In this document: positions 47,756 through 59,700 of the stretch, piece by piece
Layout: every line of letters starts with the position of its first letter
Numbering within the stretch: the first letter of the stretch is position 1
DNA from: Anthopleura xanthogrammica
Lineage: Eukaryota; Cnidaria; Anthozoa; Actiniaria; Actiniidae
Reading direction: 5' to 3'
Assembly (NCBI GenBank): GCA_964019055.1
Contig: OZ025224.1
Span: 5,971,376 to 6,035,375, forward strand
Length of the DNA: 64,000 nucleotides
Notes under the pieces: generated by a model
The model's input: the letters and a program-made list of their open reading frames with translations, nothing else
Databases searched by the model: none
Told to the model about the DNA's origin: nothing
Made by a program: the position numbers and the translations under genes

Positions 47756-50700
47756 TCACGTGGCGCCTTCCTTTAATTTTTGCACGGACTTCATTCCTGG
47801 ACCTGCTTTCTTTTTCTGCACAAGGACATTTTTCAGCGTATAACGGGTGTTAGTAGAAACGGCAGTACTGTCCTGACTCGTAGTAGTGGTTGATGTAATC
47901 CCAACATTTGGTGTCATTGGCTGTAAAACCAAAAGGAAGGGGGAAATGAGTGAGAACTACCGTAAAATTGCCAAGTAATGACATTCCCAATGACACAGAT
48001 TTTTTCGCTTCCCCTTAATTAACTAACAAGCGTGGCCCAGCAATCTTTCAAGCACAGATGAACTAAGATCTGGAACACTCTCCCTGACGACATAAAAACC
48101 TCGAAATCGCTAAAGTTGTTTAAAGGATCCTTAAAGAAACATTTGAACCAATTGAACAACACTACCTAACCAGGGTCCCTAACTTAGCAATTCTTTCTAG
48201 GATCTTAGTTTTATTAGCCTCTTTATATATCTATATTTACATTTATTTAGAAGTTTTATTGGTACCTCCCAATATTTGCTTAGATCTCGCTATTTGTTAA
48301 TGCCTCTTAATACTTTCTTACATCTCGTTTATCAGTGCCACCTTGATGTTAATTAGCGCCTAATACTTTTTTTGCTAAGACCTCGCTATTTTTTTTATCT
48401 GCCTAGAACTTGCTTTTTGCTAGTGCGAGCTTGCTATATGTTAGTGCCTCCTTCATATGATTTTGTCTTCAATGTGCCTTCAATTTGTAATTTATATTAA
48501 TAATAATTAATAATTAATTAATTAATTAACAATACTTTTTTTAAGATAACTTATATTATATTTGACTAATTTGTAAATTTTAGCTGAAAACCCCTGCGGG
48601 GATCTGTAATAAATGTATTGTATTGTATTGTAATTATTTTCCTGGCTATTGAGCAAACTCTACCCTTTTACACCTTTCCCTCCAGTCCCCAGCCCTTTTT
48701 CGTACCTCCTCTTTCCTCTCCGCTCCCCTCCCCTCCCTTTTTTCCACTCACTGTTAACTCACTCTCTCTCTCTCTCTTTTTTCTGTACCTGTGATTCAGA
48801 GACTGTAGGCATTTGATTCAGCTGCTGAAGGTGCCAGTTAGGCCCACAAGGAGGACAGCTGCAAACATTAACAAAACAAGAATTACCATTTAAGAAAAGA
48901 TGTCCGAAGTAAACTCATCATGGAGCTTAAGATTAGGCCCTGTTTTCAAAGTGTACTTTAATTCCATGTACGTTTTCAAGTCCTACCAAGTACATTGGCA
49001 ACTTGTCTTACAGCTTTAAAAAAAGTAACTGGAATTGGTCTTGAAAGTATTTCTGTGCACGATTCGCCGAAAAGCTGCAAAAAGTTTCCCCTAATACACG
49101 GACTCAGCATGCAGCCACACCACAACCCTGGACACCAAGGACGTTGAACTATTGCGTTATCCTTTGAGAAAGAATACTTTGCTATGCGCCTTGACCTTAC
49201 ATCCATCCACACTAAAAGCAAAAACGTTGGGCTCTCCAGAATGGAGACATTTGAAAACGGAGGCCTATCGTATTACTGGGACAGCGAAAATGGAGGCTTT
49301 TGAAAACGGAGGCCTATCGTATTAGTGTGGACAGCGAAAATGGAGGCTTTTGAAAACGGAGGCCTATCGTATTAGTGAGGACAGCGAAAATGGAGGCTTT
49401 TATATATACAGTATATATATATATACTGTATGCATGGCAAAATGTTACCTTGCTCTATATCTTTCGAGTATTTCAGGCGGTATCGTGTCCAACATCTCGA
49501 TGCCTTCCTTGACTTGCATCAAACACTCATACGTTTTTCTTCCTCGGACTTGAATCGTAAAAATTTCGTCATCGTCCTCTTGCTTTATGCGCAAAGGAAC
49601 ATCTTCAGTAATCATTCTAGGAACACCTATAAAACATAAATACATAGCTTAAATAAATTTGGAACCTTTTTTTACTCCAGCGAAGGACAACTTCGAAACT
49701 TCAGCAAAATATACCTTCTATAGTTATATAGTCATATCATTGTAACCAGCTTGGAATAGCTTTGTCAGGCATTTTTAAATTAGTAGAACAAAAAGAAATA
49801 TTACGGACCATAGCTGGAAAGAGCATGCCAAAATTAGTAAAACGGTGAAGTTTGAAGGAAATGGGTTCAAAATTTGCGAGAATATGGCTTTTGAAAAGTG
49901 TGAATTTTGTATGAAAACCTTTGCTGCTACAAACGAATGTTTTCATACAAAATTTCGATTTTGGAAAATTCTTATCTTTGTGAGTTTTGAACTTCCTTCC
50001 TTCTAAGTTCACAGTTTTACTAATTTAACGCTGCCCTTTCCTTGTATGCCAATTATTCGCCTGTCCTGCGAGTATTGGGATTACATGATAAATTAAAGCT
50101 CATTACTTTGCTAGTTTATTTATTTGTTAATTCTAATTTATGTATTTTCTTGAAGTTTAAATATTCATTCTGACCAAAATATCTTTCTTGCTGCCTTCAG
50201 TTCTGGAAATGAGGAATTTTAAGGATAATAAAATTGTGAAAGTTTCATCAACATTTTTACAACTCTTTTCCATCCCTTAGTGATTTCATAAATTAAAAAC
50301 ACTGTTTGCGAATCGTTACTATAGTTATTTGTACCCATCGACCCAGCATTCGGATTCTAAGGTCCAAGTTCATTGAAATCACTCCCCTGAGCATTACAAG
50401 ACCGAACTGATGGTTAAAGAAGAATAAAGGTATGGTGGACACATGGTATCAACATTGCGCGCAATATTGCTGAAGTAGGACCGTTTTCTAATTTAGCAAC
50501 ATAGCGTGCAACAGATTGCATCGTCTGACATGGCTTGCTTGCAATATCGATTGCTTGCAACATTGCATGCAATATTGCACCGTGTGTTCGTAGCTTGCAT
50601 CAAATACAGTGATCTGCTATACACTACCTTGGTTTACTGACATGTCTGATTCACGAGTTGTACTGGTTTCCGTCCAAGTTTCTGCAGCCTGGGTCTTACA

Positions 50701-53700
50701 TAAAAACAATCCTGTTAGAACATCATCACGGTAATGACAATGATAATGGGCATCTAAAAACACCTCTAGCCTGCGCTTCTAAGGTGAAACTCACAACCTT
50801 GATTTATTCATTTATGTATTATTATATTTAACGAGGAAGCCACACTCATCGGTGATGATTTTCAGGAGGGTCCTCTTGATAGGCTATAATCTGCTGTGCA
50901 CACGCTGCATTATTAGTAAAGGTAATATTCAAATGAACGTAAAATTGAGGATTATTTTTAAAATTTTGTAGGAGTGTTTTTTGAAGTTTTGGCATAATTC
51001 CCCTAGTCATAAATGAGAATAAAATTCTTTAGTTTTGTCCAACACATTGAGCTGCTTTAACGGCACGTGAAATGAATCTGTTGTTATACCTTCACTCTCT
51101 TCTTGGGGACATGATCACTGCTATTAGAGGCAGGTACTTTCCTACACATTCCAACATTTCTTTCTTCATTGTCTCGTGTTCGACCAGGAGTCGAGCAGAT
51201 TTTTGTTTTTAATGTCTTTATTCCACAAACTTCATTACTGGAATAGAAAAACAAAAACAAAATAATAACAAAATGAGAAAAATTTCAGAGCTTCCAAGTG
51301 AAGACATTCGTGAACAAGTTTTTAAATCACAATTTTTTTTTACCCAAATTTAATACTAATTTTCAGTCCGTAAAAAAGAGGTGTTCCAAGGTCATTTTCG
51401 AGATATCCAAGATTAACATGTGTATCAACAAGTTTTGAGAGAAAGAGATTAAAACAACCCAAAACAATCCAGTAGGCAAAGATCAGGCCAAAATACTGTT
51501 TTGGTTCAAAGTTCTATGGATTTCATACTGTTTTATCCCACTTTGGCTCAATTCACAATTGCTATTTAATATTTACTAAGAGATCAGCATTGAGCATTAA
51601 TCTTACTTGTGAAGAAGAGTGAAGACAGCATGGAAAGGACGTCTGTCAGGACCTCCTGGACATGTGTTCTGACACATGAAGCGAATAAACTCCAGCTTGT
51701 AGTTAAAGCCAGCTACAAACAAACAATCACAACATTCTTCATATCTGCCTATGTGCACTAAATTTGATCTGTGAGTTAGCCATGCCCTGACTTAGATCGG
51801 CCCAGAGGTTGTTACATGCAGGGTTCAATCTGTGAGTTAGCCATGCCCTGACTTAGATCAGCCCAGAGGTTGTTACATGCAGGGTTCAATCTGTGAGTTA
51901 GCCATGCCCTGACTTAGATCAGCCCAGAGGTTGTTACAGGGTTCAATCTGTGAGTTAGCCATGCCCTGACTTAGATCAGCCCAGAGGTTGTTACAGAGTT
52001 CAATCTGTGAGTTAGCCATGCCCTGACTTAGATCAGCCCAGAGGTTGTTACAGGGTTCAATCTGTGAGTTAGCCATGCCCTGACTTAGATCAGCCCAGAG
52101 GTTGTTAGAGGGGTTCAATCTGTGAGTAAGCCATGCCCTGACTTAGATCAGCCCAGAGGTTGTTTCAGGGTTCAATCTGTGAGTTAGCCGTGCCCTGACT
52201 TAAACAAGCCCAGAGGTTGTTTCAGGTTTCAATCTGTGAGTTAGCTGTGCCCTGACTTAAACAAGCCCAGAGGTTGTTTCAGGTTTCAATCTGTGAGTTA
52301 GCTGTGCCCTGACTTAGATCAGCTCATCAGAAGCTTAGTATCAACAAAAATTTGAAGGTTTTTCTTTATACTAGGGGTGACCTACATGTACTGACATGAC
52401 ATAACTAGTGTTATTAAACTTAAAGTGCACATAACTTTTTTCCAATGCCTTCAGTACTGATCCTACATGAAGTAAATAGTTCAATGGTAAAATATTTCTT
52501 GTTTTGAGTGATGCGTCTTTAAGTTATAAAGGTTTATACTTCTAATATGTAAATGAATGTGACGTCTACTAAGGCTTCATTAAATATACAAAATTGATCT
52601 GGTTCACACAAACAAAATTTAAAAAGCACCATTATTTTACTCATGGTTCACAAAAAGGATATTCTAAATTTGTTTTCTCAAAATGGCGGGCGTTTAGTAT
52701 TACTAGTTACAACAAATACTCTAAAATACCTTAGTAGACGTCACAGTCATTAACATATTGGTAGTATAAACCTTCATAACTTAAAGAAGCATCACTCAAA
52801 TCAAGAAACATTTTACCATTCGACTATTTACTTCATGTAGAATCAGTATTTGAAGGCATTGAAAAAAAGGTTATGTTCACTTTAATTGCAGGCTATCTAT
52901 GTAATAGATGTACAGTATAGACCCCTTGCATGTGACGTCAAAGCAGCTCAAAACAAAAGAATCCAGTTAATGGATGGGCAGGGCTTAAAATAATGACTGA
53001 TCATGATGACCAAATTAGTTTTTAGCTGACTGAACATTAGTGGTCAAGATATAACCAGCAAGGCAAACATTTAGACAGACAAGATCCAATTCTGGCTAGA
53101 CATTAACCATTGACCTGCTGTTATTTCAAGTCCTGATGGATGGTAGAGCAGGTTGGGATCGTGGTACAGTAGGTCTATGGGAAAATGAAAAGATGGCAGG
53201 ACAGACACTTACTTTCCAGTTTGTTGAAGGGAATAGTCATGATATGTTGTCCAGTTTGTTGGCAAGTCCCATACGTTGCATCTGTATTGCCAGTCTCCAA
53301 GATGTGTAGGCCACTGCTCTCTGCAAGCAAATTGGGTCATACCGTATTTAGATTTAGTTGTGATAAAAAGTTAAATTTTACACCGTAAAAAATAAGAGAG
53401 ATCACTAAATAAGTAAGTGATCTCTCTTATTTTTTACGGTGTAAAATTTAACTTTTTATCACAACTGTTTCATTAGAAACACCGACGCAGCCCACACTAG
53501 CTTACCGCTAGTTATCACGTATTTAGATTTGATTAGCTGGGGGCTAAGAATATACATGTGTCCAAGAAGGAGTCATTTCTTAATGAAACAATTTGAGAAA
53601 GGGGTCAGATCAAAGAGTTGTTCAGGGTTGCTGGTTGGCTGTTCAAACCCCATAGCCAAAATCTTGGATCTGCAAATTTATGCAAAATGGCCACATTTTG

Positions 53701-56700
53701 GCCTGCATCCATAAAAGGCTAAAATATTGCAATTTATCCCAAACCATAGAAAATACAGCCAATCAGGAAGCAGGAAAGCTGTTGTATATTCGTCTGTATT
53801 TCACCCTTCCTTCCCATCATGCACTGCACATTGAATCTACATGTACGCATTTGTATTTTCTATGGTGTGGGATAAAATGGTTATACAAACATGGTTTTTC
53901 GTGGCTTACCGTGGATATCCCACTCATCACTTGTATTTTCTTTGTATACACACTTGCCTGAAGGCTCGTGTGTATGCTAGAAACTACAAGTGACTTGTTC
54001 TTCTTGATATTCCACGGTGACTTGATATTCCACAGTATGCCACTCGAAACCATTGTACAGTATAACTACATGTACAGTAGTATGTACTATACCTGAATGC
54101 ACAGCATGATTTGGACACCTTTGAACTACATTTTTAGAATGTTCAATACTACTGTACACCACCACGATTCTGATGCTCAGGAACTGCAATATTTCTGGAC
54201 TAGGAGGCACTGGAAAAAAAATGTTATATTTTTTTTATCAAATAATTGAGTAGGGAGTAAGGTAGTGTAGCAGAAACATGCTCACAATTTACTAGAGTGA
54301 ATCATACATGTCAGTCGTTAGTCTGGACCCTGTGGATTTTGCATTCTTCAATTATCAAAACTTCCAATTCTATCGATACCTTGAAATAATCTCTTGGCTG
54401 ATCTAAACTTGTCAGGGCATGGCTAACTCACAGATTAAACCCTGAAACCACCTCTGGGCTGATCGAAACTTGTCAGGGCATGGCTAACTCACAGACCGAA
54501 TTGGAATTATAGAAATTATGAATAGTAATATTTACCTTTCAATGTAATTCTAACAGGAATATGATTTTTTCTCTTTGCAAATAGTTTCTCAAGTTTGCAG
54601 GAAAAAATCCAAGGAGAAGCCTTTGGTGCAGGCTCTTTTTGTGCCTCAAAATGAATGTCAAATCCAAAGGGTCCAGGAAAATCTTGATTAGGAGGAATAT
54701 TGGACTGCAAGGAAGGCATCAATACAGAAGGTGAAAGAACTTGAACACATGTAACTGCAGGCTTCGGGAGGATTTGCTGGAGTCTGTGAACTGTTTCTGG
54801 CTAAAATGGAATACATCAAACACAAAGCTGTTAAAGATTGAAAAAGAAGCAGGAAACTTGAGAAACCAGTTAGAAACGAAAACAGGAAAGGAAAACAAAT
54901 GCATTACATGTACATGTACATGATTGTATAGAAAAGGCATAAACTTGCAGTAAGGAAGGAAACGATGGAAGGAAAGGAGGATAAAAGGAATAATACAATT
55001 AAAAGTATAAAAAAAAATAGTCATTGGTTTCCATATTATTGTCCATATTATTATTTGGGGGGGGGGGGGGGGGCACTGCATGTACTAAATCATGAACACT
55101 GTAATAGAAAAAAAAATGTTGAAAACAATAAAAGTACTGTTTAGGTAGTTCCAGACCCTTGCTACTCTGCATCCATTTCACGCATCTCATACCCCCTTTA
55201 TTTGAGTGGTTTTGAAAATTTTTTTGTACCATAAATAATATCTAAATTTGAATCATTTTCTATAACTTAACAAAGTTTTTTCATCATTTCATGCAACTTT
55301 TGAGTTAAAATGGGACATTTTTTCAAAACATACTATTAAAGTAAGATTTCCATTAACTGACTTGGTCGCATTTTCTGTCTACAAACCACAAATTTACAAC
55401 TTTGTAAAAATGAATTAATAAAAAATTAATTTGACATCTTTAGTCCCAACATCAATTCCAAAAAGGTGTTAGGGTCTCTGGATATTACAAAGACAATATG
55501 ACAAGTTTCAAGCGGAGGTTTAAAGTACTAGAACCAGTCCCGCGCGGACAGAAATCATATTTTTTTTGATAAAAAAATTGGATTTAGACCTCATATATCT
55601 AGTCTATTAGTATACAGTGACCCTCTATTTTTTTCTTTTTAATAACAGCTGCACCTATAACTACTATTCTTGTGATTTAGAATAAAAAATACAATATTCA
55701 TTATTTGGATATTGTCATGAATTTTACAAATTTTACAACTCTGTACATGCACGTTTAGAATTCAGATTTACCCATATTTGCAAAAGATTGAATTCAAGGA
55801 TTTTTCTCCAGTAACAAGCAATATAATGTTACTAGATAAACCTTAGATATATGGTTTTGCCCACAGAATGCATTCCCACTATGTTGTCTACTTTGAGTAG
55901 GTACTGAAATTCGTGAACAAAATAACCATGAATTATTGCAAAATATACTATTTTTTGGTAGCCAGTTGTTTCGCTACGTGTCAGTTTCGATACACGGTAT
56001 TTAGCCAGTTTCGATACACATTAGTAGTGGTTTCGATACAAATGGTATAGCTGATTCGATACATATATATTTTCAAGTAAGAACACACTATATATATATT
56101 ATATAAGTTATAAAGGTGTTTTGTGATAATTTAAGGAAAAATTCCGCGATGTATGAAGATGATCGTCAAGTAAAACACCACTCTCTTATTATCGTATCGT
56201 ATCGAAACGACTCAACCCCGAGATCCGCTACGTTTTCGATGCATTTATTATTCACCAAAAACCTCTTAAATAAAACCTTTGAGTTATATCAAAAAAATTA
56301 TATGGATGCATTTGAAGTTCTACAATGATGCTAAAAAGAGTTTTGGTCGATCAAAATTTTTCGCCGCTATGAGCTATCAACTTTCAACTTATCGCGTCAC
56401 TCGAAAGATGCTAAGGAAACTCGTATCGAAACGGCTCAAGCTAAAGATTTCTTTCCCAAGTGCTTGAGCGGTTGGCAAAAATGCCTTTTTTCCCCTTCAA
56501 ATAAAGATTCCTTTGCATGTAATACTTGTGTTTGCGAATGATGTTTTGATTTTACGAACGGCAAGTTTTGAAATGAGCATGAAACTGGCTCGGATGCCAG
56601 TCAGTCAGTCAAGTGAAGTGACACCTCGTTGTAACGTCGCGTCAACACATCACGCTCGTTTTTCAAGTTTACGGACTTCACGATTTATTTGAGAGGCAAA

Positions 56701-59700
56701 TTGCAGAATAAAAAGAAACTTCCATCATATGAGAGCTTATATGTTCTTTTGATTATGCATCCGAGTTGTTTATTTGTATCGAAACCACTACTAATGTGTA
56801 TCGAAGCGGGTTGTATCGAAACTGACACGTAGCGAAACAACTGGCATTCCTATTTTTTACTACAACTTATACATATAGTTCTACATGGCGTATGGTGACC
56901 CCCAATTTCTTAAAAGAAGATTTTAAAGAAAATTTGTTGATTGAATCCAATTGACGTTAGGAAATACCATAAGGCAAATACATGTAAAGCAAGAAAAAAG
57001 TTCAGGAAAAAAAAAGAGGAAAAAAGCTGTTTCGATCCAGGTACGTACAAAATTTTAAAAACTGACAGTGCTCAACTAACTTTTTTAGATACATGTACAG
57101 TACTAGTATTGGCAATGGGCTAGTAATCAAGTCTATGAATCCAGTAGCCAAAATATTATTACAGTGTAGCTAGCCCATTCGAGATACTGTAAGTAGCCAG
57201 CGCCCACTGGCTTCTGAAAGAATGTGTGAATGTGGATCCGCATAATTCACCTGGTTCCACATACTGTAATCATACAAGTCCTGCATAATCCTCCAGAAGA
57301 ACATTTAAGGTGTTTCCCAGTAGTTTTTTATTGACCACACTTCTCATGTTCATCTAGCGAATTGAAAACCTTTTCCTGGTCTGATCAAAATGAATTTTAC
57401 ACCAGACATCAAGCATAGATGGAAGTTTTGATTGATGTCAATTTCAACTCGATCGGCGTTTCCATGGCAACGGAAAACAATGATCGTTGAAATCAGTTTT
57501 CCTCGAATATCTCCCGTTTTCGATGAGCTTCAGAAAAATGACTATATACATGCTAAACTTCGCATTCAGGCACAGCTATTCAGATGATAATTAGAGGGTT
57601 GGATTAGAGCGATTTCGAATAAATCGCAAAAACATTCTATGACCGCTTATTATGATACTGGAAACTATAGCAGAACAAAAAAATCCTTCGCGTTCGCAAA
57701 ATAATGTCAAACTACTGCTAAACGTTACCTACAATATCTATTTACCTTTCCTGAAAGCGACATTTGTGAAAACTTTTTCTTTGCGGAGTTAGAATTTTTC
57801 TTGTACAGTTGCTTTCAGTAGAATAGTTTGAACGATTTCACCTTCCTAGCAATTTCAAAATTATCTCTCAAACGAACGAATGAATACAGCTAACGTTTAG
57901 CAGTAGTTTGACATTATTTTGCGAACGCGAAGGATTTTTTTGTTCTGCTATAGTTTCCAGTATCATAATAAGCGGTCACAGAATGTTTTTGCGATTTATT
58001 CGAAATCTCTCTAATCCAACCCTCTAATTATCATCTGAATAACTGTGCCTGAATGCGAAGTTTAGCATGTATATAGTCATTTTTCTGAAGCTCATCGAAA
58101 ACGGGAGATATTCAAGGAAAACTGATTTCAACGATCATTGTTTTCCGTTGCCATGGAAACGCCGATCGAGTTGAAATTGACATCAATCAAAACTTCCATC
58201 TATGCTTGATGTCTGGTGTAAAATTCATTTTGATCAGACCAGGAAAAGGTTTTCAATTCGTTAGATGAACATGAGAAGTGTGGTCAATAAAAAACTACTG
58301 GGAAACACCTTAATATGTAACAATATTACAAATTCCTCAATTTTGGTGAACTAGGTATTGTTTCTAGTTTATTGACCAAATTTTGAAGCGAAATTTAGCA
58401 TTTTAAAACTTGATATACAGCACATCTTGTCATTATGAAAACTAAAAGGCCTCTTTAGGTAGCTGAGATCGTGAAAGTGTCTGGGTAAATAAAATGTATT
58501 CTAACATTTCTTTTATTTTGCTGCAGACTTTTTTTCTTTTGACATCATCCTGCAGATTTTTCCTGCATAACTAGCCAATTTCAGTGCATAAACTAGCTTT
58601 GCTAATTGATCATGAGATGTCCCTGTATAATAATAGAAATATTGTTGAAACATTTTTTGCCACATAATCTGGAAAAAAATCCCATAATTTGAAAACATTT
58701 TCTTTATTCTGTCAGAAGCCCTGACTAGCCTATGGACTAATGTGTCCTAATTTTCACTTGCTTGGAGCAAAGGTTTGCTAGTCCCAGACTATATTAGTCT
58801 TCTTTGCAGTCATTCTTAGTGTCAGTACTTATCAAAATCTCTCCCCACTAACGTACAGCTGCTTACTGCAGCCAGACATTCTACTCTGGGATCCAATGGC
58901 TTAGCTCTAGTTCTAAAAGTGTGCTAGATTAAAAACAAAAGGTCCAAGTTTTATTCATTGTTTTAAATGTTATGAAAAAGCTGGCGTCTCATTGTTTATT
59001 ATATTTTGTGGGAAATAAACTTGATGGCCCATCACAGGCCTGTCTCCTGATTGGCTTAAATCAAACAATTGAAATGGAATGTCTGGCAGCATGCAGTAAG
59101 CAGCCGTTAGCTTAGTAGGGATGGTTTTGTAAGACTGACACTAAGAACGGCTGCAGAGGAGACTATGACTAAATATAATTGACTAGCGTTATTGTCAATT
59201 ACTGAACAAGAAATTGTGTCATGAATTCATTTATTATAATTGGCTTAATTTTTACTCACATCCAGTGTGTATGAGGGAAGGCTGCCAGTACCATGATGAA
59301 AACCACCATGTACTGAGTTACTCTCACCAATGTTCTGAAATGCACTGGTATCCACATAGCTACAAGATGGCTAAGGGAAGAAATAGATACAACAGGTTAA
59401 AAGATGAGTAATTTTAATGTCATTCAGACTCTAACCGCAGTCACTCAGAGTTCATTATCCAATCAGATTACAAATTGAAAACAATAGAATTCAAGTTCAT
59501 ACTTCTATGCACAAGTGTTTTACATTAACTGACACATTTCTATGGCTGAGTTTACCAATTGAAAGAAAACGGCCTAGACCGACAGAGTCTCCCATTTTCT
59601 CTGCCACGATTTGTCTACACGGGAGACTCTGCTAGCAGGGAAATAGAGCCCTTGCAGCACTTTGGAATGCAGCTCAATTTGGAGGACAAAGAATAATCAA

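Noticed and set aside
50340..50420. Extra p53-gene exon between 50628 and 49626
   Set aside because: The candidate has an in-frame stop in the needed phase, and it is unnecessary once the AAG|GTAGTG donor at 50628 is used.
51873..52118. Repetitive 81-codon protein (NNLWADLSQGMANSQIEPC)
   Set aside because: Translation of the 60-bp satellite inside a p53-gene intron; neighbouring copies break the frame.
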